Assembly (NCBI GenBank): GCA_016717105.1
Contig: JADKGF010000023.1
Span: 1-64,000 of the forward strand
Length of the DNA stretch: 64,000 nt
Source: Saprospiraceae bacterium
GTDB taxonomy: Bacteria; Bacteroidota; Bacteroidia; Chitinophagales; Saprospiraceae
Direction of reading: 5' to 3'
Shown: positions 1 through 8,171 of the stretch, in pieces
Layout: each line of letters begins with the position of its first letter
How positions within the stretch are numbered: the stretch's first letter is position 1
Program-made: the position numbers and the translations under genes
The notes under the pieces: generated by a model
Seen by the model: the letters and a program-made list of their open reading frames with translations, nothing else
Databases searched by the model: none
What the model was told of the DNA's origin: nothing

Positions 1-133
1 ATGATAACATTAGCACTTCGTTTTCAAATTAAAAAATTTGGCGACACTCGGACGTAGGCACAGCATTCGCCCAGCTGAGGGTTTGGCTATTTATTTTGCC
101 ACCAATTAGATAATCATAAATATTAAATAAAAA

Positions 134-588
134 ATGCAAGCAGATTTAATTTTTAGACAAGAGGTATTATAGTCAGTATGGAGATGGAACTATTCTAGAT
201 GATAGGTTTTATCCTAGTAAAATATACCACCTAGAATTTATTTTTGATAGAAACCCAGATGATATTTTTGGCTCAGGAAGAGTCTTTGTTGTCTCTAGGA
301 AATTATTTGACAAGATTATAGATATAGAACTTACTGGGTTAAATAACCCAAGGTTGATTACGTATCAAATGAGTAGACAATACAAGAAATTATTTCACCT
401 AATGAGGAATTGACAAGAAGATTATTATATGATGAGCATCATCGGAAACCATACAGATGATTTTCAGAAGTAATTAATGACCAAACTTTAAATTGTAAAA
501 TTTAATGAAAGAGCGTTGAATTTACTTAAGACATTTAAAATAAAATTTGCAGAATGGGAAGATTATTATTCTTCTTTGTTAATATAAT
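134..588 (+). pseudogene. Unrecognised gene broken by several frameshifts
   Basis: No intact reading frame exists here, but protein-like sequence continues through successive frames. It starts at an ATG at 134 and jumps frame near 165. It reads open through about 412 with segments such as YGDGTILDDRFYPSKIYHLE, then shifts near 385 to EIISPNEELTRRLLYDEHHR. It shifts again near 450 and near 500, and ends in FAEWEDYYSSLLI and a stop at about 588. Joined, it would give a soluble acidic protein of about 150 residues. I recognise no family. It may be a true pseudogene or a small accessory gene damaged by indel errors like those elsewhere in the window. Bases 1-133 hold no gene that I can see, only a short GC-richer stretch at about 40-90. 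Confidence 0.45.
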
Positions 589-598
589 TAATCCTTGC

Positions 599-624
599 TG
601 GCGCAAGTTTTGCAACTTGTGCCA
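599..624. repeat. REP-like imperfect palindrome
   Basis: The arms TGGCGCAAGTT (599-609) and AACTTGTGCCA (614-624) pair over 11 positions with one G-T mismatch around a TTGC loop. The element lies between the broken gene and the stop codon of the ROK kinase. Its core, AAGTT(T)TGCAACTT, recurs in the palindrome at 42654-42674. It has no T-run, so it looks more like a REP element than a terminator. Confidence 0.55.
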
Positions 625-639
625 AATTCAAACCATTAA

Positions 640-1371
640 TCATTTTGCAGCCATAGCGGCACCTACGATTCCAGCGTCGTTGAGCAAAGATGCGGTATCC
701 ACTTTGACGGGTACATTGAGATAATTCTTGTACAAGTCAAAATTTTTGCTGACGCCACCACCGATCAATATTAAGTCCGGGCTAAGGATTAGATTGAGGT
801 GATTTAGATAAATATCAAGTTCTTTGGCCCATTTTTTCCAACTCAGATGATGGAATTCACGGGCATAGTTGGATGCATATTTTTCGAAAATAGACTTTTT
901 ATATTTCAGGTGGCCTAGCTCGGTATTGCTTAACAACTGACCATTATAAAAGACTGCTGAGCCTATGCCTGTACCGAGCGTGATAAAAATAACCATTCCT
1001 TGTACACCTTTTCCTTTTCCGTAGGTCATCTCAGCTATGCCAGCAGCATCTGCATCATTTACGACAGTGACATCACAGTCCAGTGCAGTGCTAAATTCAG
1101 CATCGATATTATAATTTATAAACTTAGCATCGATATTACTGGCTGTAAGAGATATTCCATTTTTTATGACAGCTGGAAACCCAATTCCTATGCGTTTCCC
1201 AGTCCAGTTGAAATTTTCTACCGTGGACTTTAGACAATCTATTATAGCTTCTGGTGTGGATGGAGCGGGCGTCTTTAATTTGAATTTTTCGCCTGTCAGT
1301 GTACCAGATTCAATATTTACAATGTTAGACTTGATGCCAGTACCGCCTACATCTATACCTAGGATTTCCAT
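640..1371 (-). CDS. ppgK: ROK-family sugar kinase, polyphosphate glucokinase-like
   Basis: This 243-residue cytosolic kinase probably phosphorylates glucose using polyphosphate or ATP. The N-terminal phosphate-binding motif GIDVGGTGIK (residues 5-14) carries the form typical of polyphosphate glucokinases. The catalytic Asp motif VNDADAAG is at 104-111, the second phosphate loop TLGTGIGSA at 131-139, and the ROK signature ELGH at 151-154. The Cys-rich zinc motif of ordinary ROK glucokinases is absent, and the length is short; both fit the PPGK branch. The gene is 25 bp downstream of the PKD-cyclophilin gene on the same strand, so cotranscription is possible. Substrate and phosphoryl donor are inferred from family resemblance, not proven. 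Confidence 0.8.
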   Translation of the reverse strand: MEILGIDVGGTGIKSNIVNIESGTLTGEKFKLKTPAPSTPEAIIDCLKSTVENFNWTGKRIGIGFPAVIKNGISLTASNIDAKFINYNIDAEFSTALDCDVTVVNDADAAGIAEMTYGKGKGVQGMVIFITLGTGIGSAVFYNGQLLSNTELGHLKYKKSIFEKYASNYAREFHHLSWKKWAKELDIYLNHLNLILSPDLILIGGGVSKNFDLYKNYLNVPVKVDTASLLNDAGIVGAAMAAK

Positions 1372-1396
1372 GATGCTGTTATTTTTTTATGGGATT

Positions 1397-2281
1397 TTAT
1401 TTGATTATTTTAAGACTCAAAATTCTAATATCTTCAACAGGTCTGTCTGTTTTATCAGTTTGAGATTCAGCAATTTTATCTATTACTTCAAGACCTTTTA
1501 TTACTCTACCGAAGACCGTATATTCCATATCCAATGCAGGTGCGCCACCTAAGGTTTTTAGGATATTGGCATCTTCAACGCTATATTTTATGCCTTTTTG
1601 TAGTTCGTAATTTTCTAATTGCTTATCAGTCTGTGATTTGCCATGTACGATATAGAATTGTGAGCCAGATGATTCTTTTTTAGGATTGACATTGTCACCA
1701 GTTCGAGCAGCTGCAAGTGCGCCTTTGGTGTGTATTAGTTTAGGGTTGAACTCAGCGGGTATAGTGTATGAATTACCACCAGAACCCAATTTTTTATTTT
1801 TAGAATTACCTTTGGACTCTGGATCTCCAGCCTGTATCATGAAGCCTTCTATCACTCTGTGAAAAGTGATGTCTTCATAAAATCCTTCTTCTGCCAGTTT
1901 TATAAAATTATCCCTATGCAAAGGCGTTTCATCATATAACTGGATCGTCATATGCCCGGCCGTAGTTGTCAATTCTACCAAGCAATGATGTGGAGCATCC
2001 ACGATGATCTCCTGATGTGACATGTTTACCTTATTCTCATTGATGGCTTTTAAACTCACTTGGTATTTGCCAGACAATACATATTTATGCACTGGATCTT
2101 TGTCTTTTGATGTGTTGCCATCACCAAAATCCCAAAGATAATCATTTGCTTTTGTCGATAAATTGTGGAATGTCACCGTAGCTGGTGCTACATTTTCTTT
2201 AGATTCGATGGTAAATACCGATCTCGGCGAACTACATGCTGTAATCAGGAATATAAGTAATAAACAGGAAAATCTCATCAA
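1397..2281 (-). CDS. Lipoprotein with PKD domain fused to cyclophilin-type peptidyl-prolyl isomerase
   Basis: The 294-residue protein begins with a lipoprotein signal ending in LITAC (lipid-accepting Cys16), so it should be anchored in an envelope membrane. Residues 22-95 form a PKD domain with the hallmark WDFGDG (50-55) and a conserved HKY strand. Residues 101-294 are a cyclophilin domain, with HRVIEGFMIQAGDP at 141-154 and a GSQFYIVHG active-site segment. It should catalyse proline cis/trans isomerisation during envelope protein folding. The next gene upstream (2313-2942) is a second, PKD-less cyclophilin lipoprotein 31 bp away, so the pair looks like a tandem duplication in which one copy gained or lost the PKD domain. 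Confidence 0.9.
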   Translation of the reverse strand: MMRFSCLLLIFLITACSSPRSVFTIESKENVAPATVTFHNLSTKANDYLWDFGDGNTSKDKDPVHKYVLSGKYQVSLKAINENKVNMSHQEIIVDAPHHCLVELTTTAGHMTIQLYDETPLHRDNFIKLAEEGFYEDITFHRVIEGFMIQAGDPESKGNSKNKKLGSGGNSYTIPAEFNPKLIHTKGALAAARTGDNVNPKKESSGSQFYIVHGKSQTDKQLENYELQKGIKYSVEDANILKTLGGAPALDMEYTVFGRVIKGLEVIDKIAESQTDKTDRPVEDIRILSLKIIK

Positions 2282-2312
2282 TATTTGGGTAACTTCGGTA
2301 GGGAATTGTGTT

Positions 2313-2942
2313 TTAATAAATTTTCATTTTGATATCTTTTAATGGTCTGTCCCGATTGTCACGCTCTGTTGCGGCGATCTTATCTATGACATCCATTCCT
2401 TTTACCACTTCGCCAAATACGGTATAATCACCGTCGAGCATTGGTGTTCCGCCCACTTTTTTGTACTTTTCTCGCTGAGCTGGAGTATATTTGAAACCCT
2501 TAGATCTTTCACTTGCATCTAGCTCAGCATCAGTTACGGGCTGACCATGGACAATAAAAAACTGTGAGCCTGAGGATTCTTTTTTAGGGTTGACGGCATT
2601 GCCTAGACGCGCGGCTGATAGCATACCTTTAAAATGTGGCGTACCGATTTCGGCAGGTATCGTATATCCAGGGCCACCAGTTCCTAGAGGCGCACTGGTT
2701 GCTGCACCTCTTGACTCTGGATCTCCACCTTGTATCATGAAGCCTGATATTACTCGATGAAAAAGTAGGTCATTATAGTATCCTTCATTCACGAGTTTTC
2801 TGAAATTAGCTTTGTGTTGTGGAGCTGTATTTAGAAGCATTACCTCCATCTTGCCCATATCTGTTTCTATGGTGACATAGTCATGGTCCTTGCATGAAAA
2901 GAAGCTGAATATAATGATCAAACCTAAAATGACGATTCTCAT
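2313..2942 (-). CDS. Cyclophilin-type peptidyl-prolyl isomerase lipoprotein
   Basis: This 209-residue protein has a short hydrophobic signal with lipobox FFSC (Cys17) followed by one cyclophilin domain. HRVISGFMIQGGDP begins at residue 62, and GSQFFIVHG and the VFGEVVKGMDVIDKI segment follow as expected. The insert around KYTPAQREKYKKVGGTP is typical of Bacteroidota cyclophilins and is shared with the downstream paralog. It should act as an envelope foldase. The gene lies in a same-strand run with the small gene at 2966-3337 (23 bp upstream) and the PKD-cyclophilin gene downstream. Confidence 0.92.
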   Translation of the reverse strand: MRIVILGLIIIFSFFSCKDHDYVTIETDMGKMEVMLLNTAPQHKANFRKLVNEGYYNDLLFHRVISGFMIQGGDPESRGAATSAPLGTGGPGYTIPAEIGTPHFKGMLSAARLGNAVNPKKESSGSQFFIVHGQPVTDAELDASERSKGFKYTPAQREKYKKVGGTPMLDGDYTVFGEVVKGMDVIDKIAATERDNRDRPLKDIKMKIY

Positions 2943-2965
2943 GTACTTTTTATATTATCAATAAA

Positions 2966-3337
2966 TTAGTTTAAAGAAAATGGCGTTATTTCATTATATT
3001 TATAGAAATAATCGATGATTTTTAACATTAAAAATTCTTCTTGTTCATTGACACCTTTCAGTGTAAAAGATTTAACTTCCTTCCAATGTGGCCATCCATC
3101 CTGATCTCTGCCTTCAAATTCGAAATATCCATCTTTTTCTAGCAAAGTACACACCGCTACATGCATTAAATCTCTCTTTTCTTCTTTGGTAAATTTCTCC
3201 TTGGGAATTCTGCCGAGTTCCTGTACTCCGATCAGAAAAAGGATCGTCTGTAGGTCTGGTAATGTGTCCTTCTTCATGGCATCTCTGACGATGTGCCTTA
3301 CTTTCAACCATTCAAATTCCTTTTCCCAAACTTCCAT
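2966..3337 (-). CDS. Conserved hypothetical protein (123 aa)
   Basis: This is a small soluble protein rich in charged residues, with no signal peptide or membrane segment. It starts MEVWEKEFEWLKVRHIVRDA and contains a helical middle (LPDLQTILFLIGVQELGRIP) and an aromatic stretch (FEFEGRDQDGWPHWKEV). It reads like a conserved Bacteroidota protein of unknown function; I recognise no domain. A TAAATTTG promoter element sits about 30 bp upstream of the ATG, so this may be the first gene of the transcript carrying the two cyclophilin genes. Confidence 0.75.
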   Translation of the reverse strand: MEVWEKEFEWLKVRHIVRDAMKKDTLPDLQTILFLIGVQELGRIPKEKFTKEEKRDLMHVAVCTLLEKDGYFEFEGRDQDGWPHWKEVKSFTLKGVNEQEEFLMLKIIDYFYKYNEITPFSLN

Positions 3338-3366
3338 ATTAATTTTGAATTTTTAAAAATCCGATG

Positions 3367-3374
3367 CAAATTTA
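3367..3374 (-). promoter_or_regulatory. -7 promoter element (TAAATTTG)
   Basis: On the minus strand this reads TAAATTTG, matching the Bacteroidota TAnnTTTG -7 consensus. It lies about 30 bp upstream of the ATG at 3337. Confidence 0.45.
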
Positions 3375-3384
3375 TGCAAAATAT

Positions 3385-4075
3385 TTAATTTTCTATAATC
3401 AGTTTAAATCCTACACCATGGATATTGTCGAGCTTGATTTTGTCATCGCCGGATAAGTACTTGCGGAGCCTACTGATAAACACATCCATACTTCTACCCA
3501 AAAAGTAATCATCTTCGCCCCATAGTTTTTCTAATATGAGACTGCGTTTGACTACATTATTTTTGTGATCAAGCAACATTTTCAGCAGATCTGCCTCTTT
3601 TTGTGTGAGGCTTCTGTGGTCGCTTTGTAGGCTTAGTGTCAGATTGCGATAATCAAAGTTGTAAAGGCCGATTTTGTATTGATCATTGACCGAAACTGTG
3701 ACGTATTTTCGTCTCAGGAAGACTTCTATTTTCAGTATCAATTCTTCTATACTGAATGGTTTTGTGATATAATCATCGGCACCGAGTTTTAGTCCGTGGA
3801 TTCTATCTTCTTTCATAGACTTTGCCGTAAGGAAGAGAATAGGAACATTTGGATCAGTGGCCCTTATTTTTTTCAGCTACGGCAAATCCATCCATTTTGG
3901 GCAACATGACATCAAGAATACATAGGTCATAGCTATTATGAAAAAATGTTTCGACGGCACTTTCGCCATCCATACAATGATCTACCTTATATCCATTCAA
4001 TTCCAGATTATCTTTAGTGACAAAACTCAGTGTTTCGTCATCTTCTACATACAGGATTCTTGATTTTTCGCTCAT
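3385..4075 (-). CDS. OmpR/PhoB-type response regulator (frameshifted)
   Basis: The receiver domain starts at the ATG at 4075 (MSEKSRILYVEDDE) with the phospho-acceptor Asp55 in LCILDVMLPKMDG. The reading frame breaks at a 7-T run on the plus strand (3867-3873). Removing one base restores VAEKIRATDPNVPILFLTAK and joins it to KLGADDYITKPFSIEEL and a C-terminal winged helix (QKEADLLKMLL, GRSMDVFISRLRKYL). The repaired protein has about 229 residues, normal for the family. The start codon overlaps the stop of the histidine kinase gene (ATGA), so the pair is translationally coupled. It should control transcription in response to that kinase. Confidence 0.88.
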
Positions 4076-5346
4076 GCTGTTAATGATTTTGGTATGGTGA
4101 TAATAAATTCTGTGCCGACACCGGGTTCGGATTCTAACTGCAATGTCCACCCGTGCGCCTTACAGATATTTTTGACATAAAATAAACCCAATCCGAAGCC
4201 TTTGACATTGTGTACATTGCCCGTGGAGACTCTGTAGAATTTGTCAAAAAGTTTCTTCTGGCTTTCTTTATCTATGCCGATGCCATGATCTTTTATGCCC
4301 AATAATACATCCTTTCCAGCATCGACTACAGAGAGTTCGACGATGGGTTTTTCGTTACTGTATTTGATGGCATTATCTATCATGTTGGCCACTACGTTTA
4401 CAAAATGCAATTTGTCTGCATTGATATTAATCTTTTCTTTACTATTTTTAAAACTGATATTTCCTTGTTTTAGTTTTAAAGATTCATTCTTGATTATATC
4501 TTCTAACGTCTTATTGAGCTCAAATATTTCTTTTTTCAGCTCAATACTATCTTTTTCTAACCTAGCGACATTGAGAACCTTTTCTACTTGTTCATTCAGC
4601 CTTTGATTTTGCTCGCGAATGATCTGAATATATCGGTTGAGCCTAATGTCTTCTTTTACATTGTCATTGTTGGCAAGAAAATCTGAAGCGATCTTTATCG
4701 AAGAGATCGGCGTCTTAAACTCATGGGTCATATTATTTATAAAATCTTTTTGCAATTCTGAAAGCCTCTTTTGCTCCATGATGACCCACATGCTGTATAG
4801 GAAAAACACTATTGCCAATATGGACAAAATTGTTAGTGTCAATGTCATATTTCTATTGGCCAATAGGAAGCTCTCTCTTTCAGGAAATCTGACTACAAAA
4901 TAATAGATCAAATTTTTAAACTTGGGCAGTTTTTTATTTTTCTTTATGCTTTTTTCATCAATATTATTTGGACTACAATAATTTCCATAAACCAATTCAT
5001 CCGTAGCACAATGATAGACAGCATATTCGAATGCTATATTGAGCGACTGCTTTATCATCTCTTGACTCAAATATTGTTCGAGCAATCCAGCATCTATTTC
5101 ACTATTGATATTTACAGCATAATAGTTTGAAGACTTTCGCTGTACTAATCCTGATTTTGGCAAAATTGTCTTATTGTATTTTGCCATTCTCTCTGCGACA
5201 TTGTGCAGCACGATATTGACAGTTTGGTCAAATTCTTTATCTTTGATATCCCAAGTCTTCAGTAGCCAATATGACTGAACGAAGATGATTCCGATTATAG
5301 ATAGGCCTCCAAGGATGATAAGTCTTCTGATCAAATTGTTTGGCAT
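4072..5346 (-). CDS. Membrane sensor histidine kinase
   Basis: This 424-residue kinase has a first membrane helix at about 10-27, a periplasmic sensor region at about 30-165, and a second helix at about 168-190. A HisKA domain carries phospho-acceptor His208 in NNMTHEFKTP. The ATPase domain shows the N box (NMIDNAIKYS), G1 (GIKDHGIGID) and G2 (GFGLGLFYVKNI). It phosphorylates the response regulator encoded by the overlapping downstream gene. The periplasmic region holds two Cys residues (YHCATDE and GNYCSPNN) but no domain I can name, so the signal is unknown. A TATCTTTG promoter element lies just upstream. Confidence 0.93.
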   Translation of the reverse strand: MPNNLIRRLIILGGLSIIGIIFVQSYWLLKTWDIKDKEFDQTVNIVLHNVAERMAKYNKTILPKSGLVQRKSSNYYAVNINSEIDAGLLEQYLSQEMIKQSLNIAFEYAVYHCATDELVYGNYCSPNNIDEKSIKKNKKLPKFKNLIYYFVVRFPERESFLLANRNMTLTLTILSILAIVFFLYSMWVIMEQKRLSELQKDFINNMTHEFKTPISSIKIASDFLANNDNVKEDIRLNRYIQIIREQNQRLNEQVEKVLNVARLEKDSIELKKEIFELNKTLEDIIKNESLKLKQGNISFKNSKEKININADKLHFVNVVANMIDNAIKYSNEKPIVELSVVDAGKDVLLGIKDHGIGIDKESQKKLFDKFYRVSTGNVHNVKGFGLGLFYVKNICKAHGWTLQLESEPGVGTEFIITIPKSLTA

Positions 5347-5369
5347 AAAATCCTTTGTATTGTCGAGCC

Positions 5370-5377
5370 CAAAGATA
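5370..5377 (-). promoter_or_regulatory. -7 promoter element (TATCTTTG) for the two-component pair
   Basis: The minus strand reads TATCTTTG, a full match to the TAnnTTTG consensus, 24 bp upstream of the histidine kinase ATG at 5346. Confidence 0.55.
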
Positions 5378-5417
5378 AGAAGATATAGACAATATTATCA
5401 ATTCTTATTTTTTTTCA

Positions 5418-5425
5418 TAATTTTG
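5418..5425 (+). promoter_or_regulatory. -7 promoter element (TAATTTTG)
   Basis: TAATTTTG matches the -7 consensus and lies only 8 bp before the ATG at 5434. If it is used, the transcript would be almost leaderless. It is divergent from the kinase promoter at 5370-5377. Confidence 0.4.
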
Positions 5426-5433
5426 AGCCACGA

Positions 5434-6411
5434 ATGATGAGTTTTAATTTTTTATCTAGAAAGTTTATTTTACCAGGGTATGTATTTATCTTGTGTACTG
5501 TCTTGTCATTTGGACAATCTAGAGTCAATCCCTTCGAAGTAAAACAGCGATTACAAGCTCTACCTGTAGAATCCACTGTCATACAAACGACATCTGACAC
5601 TCTGCTACAAGATACCGTCACTGAAGGCACACCTATATCTGGAGATACGCTTAGCGCGAATAAAAATAATCAGATTGCCAATCCTTTTGAAGTGGATCAT
5701 GTACCCATTATAAAATCATCTATCGCTACACGTACAGAAAAATTGCGGACACAAACCGAAACCACGCAGACATCAAATGGATTTTTGTTTTGGTTTTTGT
5801 TGTTTTCATGTGCTTTACTTGCAATTGTGATCAATATTAAGTCAAAAGCATTGGGTTTTATTACGAAGTCTATCGACAATGAAAATATGCTAAAACTCTT
5901 TCAACGAGAAGAAAGTACCAAGATATCAGCATATCTGATCATACTCTATCTTATTTATGTGATTAATATTTCTGTGTTTTTATATTTGGTTTCCGCATGG
6001 TTTGGTGGGCCTAGAGGCATTCTCATATTGATCTATATTATTTTGGGTGTGATCGGAGTGTATGTTTTACGTCATCTAGGATTGAAGGCATTAGGCATAG
6101 TGTTTTCACTTACCAAAAATACAGAATTATACAGTTTCACTGTAATGATTTTTAATCATTTTACAGGAATTATCTTGATCCCTATCAATTTATTTTTGGC
6201 ATTTGGTCCAAATGGAATCCAGGAATCTATTCTTTGGATTGCGGGGATTTTTATCGGGATTTTATTAATGCTACGGACATTCAGAGGTATTTTTATTGTT
6301 TCAGACTACTTTACAGATAGAATATTTCAAATTTTTGTTTACCTTTGTGCCTTCGAAATAGCACCTGTTATGATTCTCATTAAGACCATTATGAATATTG
6401 CAGGTAAGTAA
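5434..6411 (+). CDS. DUF4271 integral membrane protein
   Basis: This 325-residue protein has an N-terminal signal segment (FILPGYVFILCTVLSFGQ) and a low-complexity periplasmic stretch to about residue 120. About six hydrophobic helices follow, starting at FLFWFLLFSCALLAIVINI. The arrangement, and the position directly upstream of uroporphyrinogen-III synthase, match the Bacteroidota DUF4271 family, whose function is not established. Two adjacent ATGs (5434 and 5437) are possible starts. Nothing visible suggests an enzymatic role. Confidence 0.82.
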   Translation: MMSFNFLSRKFILPGYVFILCTVLSFGQSRVNPFEVKQRLQALPVESTVIQTTSDTLLQDTVTEGTPISGDTLSANKNNQIANPFEVDHVPIIKSSIATRTEKLRTQTETTQTSNGFLFWFLLFSCALLAIVINIKSKALGFITKSIDNENMLKLFQREESTKISAYLIILYLIYVINISVFLYLVSAWFGGPRGILILIYIILGVIGVYVLRHLGLKALGIVFSLTKNTELYSFTVMIFNHFTGIILIPINLFLAFGPNGIQESILWIAGIFIGILLMLRTFRGIFIVSDYFTDRIFQIFVYLCAFEIAPVMILIKTIMNIAGK

Positions 6412-6541
6412 AATTTCGAAAGGGTATAATAAATTGTTGACAATCTGATAGATAAGTAGAATAATCGTGCAAATGGGTTCAGTTTTATCAACACCTAATT
6501 ATCTTATGAGTGAAAGATTTTGTATCAAACTAATTGAGTAA

Positions 6542-7342
6542 ATGGCAAGCAAAAGCACGGCAACACAGGATGGACCTCAATACACCGAAAAGTACAACCC
6601 TGTTAAATCTCTATTAATTTCTCAACCCAAACCAGAAGAAAAATCTCCTTACTATGAGCTGGAGCAAAAATGGAATCTCAAGATCGATTGGAGGCCATTT
6701 ATTCAGGTGGATAATGTTTCTGAAAAAGAATTCAGGAAAAATCGCATCAATCTAGGGGATTTTCCATGTGTGATTCTCAATAGTAAAGGTGCCGTTGATA
6801 ATTTTTTCCGTCTAGCCGAAGAGACAAGGGCCCGTATATCGCAAGATACCAGATATTTTTGTCTTACTGAAGCGATAGCCAACTACCTTCAAAAGTTTAT
6901 ACTTTATAGAAAAAGAAAAGTATTTGTTGGGAAGAGGACAGCTGAAGATTTGGCACACTACTTTAATAAATATAAGGCTGAAAAATTTTTGTTGCCATGC
7001 TCCAACCTAGGGTCAACTGAAATAGTAGGATATCTCGACAAACTCAGTATTAATCATATGCAGGTAGTTATGTATAAAACAGTTTCTGCAGATTTGTCTG
7101 ACTTGAGTGAAGTATTTTACGATGTTTTGGCGTTTTTTAGTCCACAGGGCATCGAGTCATTATTCGAAAATTTTCCAGACTTCAAACAGAACAATACAAG
7201 AATTGCTGTATTTGGTAATGCAACTTGTAAAGCAGCCGAGGACAGAGGCCTTTTTGTCAATATAAAAGCACCTACACCTGAGGCGCCTTCTATGACAAAG
7301 GCATTAGAAAATTACATCGTGAAAGCCAATGGCAGCAAATAA
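6542..7342 (+). CDS. hemD: Uroporphyrinogen-III synthase
   Basis: The 266-residue protein resembles the Bacteroidota form of HemD, which cyclises hydroxymethylbilane to uroporphyrinogen III in haem and sirohaem synthesis. Visible family features are VKSLLISQPKPEEKSPYYEL at the N terminus, the two alternating subdomains (ILNSKGAVDNFF; LPCSNLGSTEIVGYL), the segment DVLAFFSPQGIESL, and the C-terminal AVFGNATCKAAEDRG and APTPEAPSM motifs. HemD is poorly conserved, so the call rests on this overall pattern and on the DUF4271 gene upstream. The gap to the NUDIX gene is 29 bp. Confidence 0.85.
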   Translation: MASKSTATQDGPQYTEKYNPVKSLLISQPKPEEKSPYYELEQKWNLKIDWRPFIQVDNVSEKEFRKNRINLGDFPCVILNSKGAVDNFFRLAEETRARISQDTRYFCLTEAIANYLQKFILYRKRKVFVGKRTAEDLAHYFNKYKAEKFLLPCSNLGSTEIVGYLDKLSINHMQVVMYKTVSADLSDLSEVFYDVLAFFSPQGIESLFENFPDFKQNNTRIAVFGNATCKAAEDRGLFVNIKAPTPEAPSMTKALENYIVKANGSK

Positions 7343-7371
7343 AATTTTACAACCTGTAAATTGAATCGTGA

Positions 7372-8001
7372 ATGAACGTCCAATTTATTCATGACCTCGA
7401 ATCTAAACTGAACCAGGATTTACCTGGCGAAGATGTTCAAAATTTAATGGCACCTATTGGCTCTGAGAAGTATCGTTTGGTTCCTCAGGATCACAAAGTT
7501 GCTTGTGTCCTAGCACTCATCTTCCCAAAAGTTCACGAATGGCATTTATGTCTCATAGAGCGCACTAGTGAACATCCAGATGACAAACACGCAGGGCAAA
7601 TATCGTTTCCCGGTGGTAAGATGAATGAAGATGATTATTCTTACGAAGATTGTGCTCTTCGGGAAACATATGAAGAGATCGGAGTTGCCCCTGAAAGCAT
7701 TGGAATCTTGGGTGGATTGACGCCTTTGTACGTTTACGTTTCTAACTTTTTGGTACATCCGTATGTAGGCTTCTCTACGGAATATCCAAGATTTATCAAA
7801 CAAGAATCTGAAGTCAAAACAATTTTAGAAATTCCACTTGGCCACTTTCTAAAATCACGCAACAAATCTACTACTGAGATCAAAGTTCGCGATGTTGTCT
7901 TGCACGATACACCATATTATGATGTCAATGGTCACAAAATTTGGGGTGCTACAGCAATGATGATCAGCGAATTAGAACACATTGTGAAGGACATCTTCTG
8001 A
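7372..8001 (+). CDS. NUDIX hydrolase, CoA pyrophosphatase type
   Basis: This 209-residue cytosolic hydrolase carries the Nudix box GGKMNEDDYSYEDCALRETY followed by EEIGV. Just before it is the CoA-pyrophosphatase signature RTSEHPDDKHAGQISFPGG, which distinguishes NudL/NUDT7-like enzymes from other Nudix proteins. It should split CoA or oxidised CoA into phosphopantetheine and 3',5'-ADP. It is 29 bp downstream of hemD on the same strand. The substrate is inferred from the signature. Confidence 0.88.
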   Translation: MNVQFIHDLESKLNQDLPGEDVQNLMAPIGSEKYRLVPQDHKVACVLALIFPKVHEWHLCLIERTSEHPDDKHAGQISFPGGKMNEDDYSYEDCALRETYEEIGVAPESIGILGGLTPLYVYVSNFLVHPYVGFSTEYPRFIKQESEVKTILEIPLGHFLKSRNKSTTEIKVRDVVLHDTPYYDVNGHKIWGATAMMISELEHIVKDIF

Positions 8002-8141
8002 TCTTTTCGATAGTCATGAAATTATAGCTATGGGTTATTAATTATCTTGTACCCTTGAGATTATTGATGCATGTTTCGATAATCCGAAAATTTGAGTTTC
8101 TTTAATTTTTCTATTAAAAATAACAATCCTGAAATTTTAGC

Positions 8142-8149
8142 TATCTTTG
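8142..8149 (+). promoter_or_regulatory. -7 promoter element (TATCTTTG) for metG
   Basis: TATCTTTG lies 22 bp upstream of the metG ATG at 8172, in the 170-bp gap after the NUDIX gene. Confidence 0.6.
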
Positions 8150-8171
8150 CACCCTGAACATCTCCGGTATT

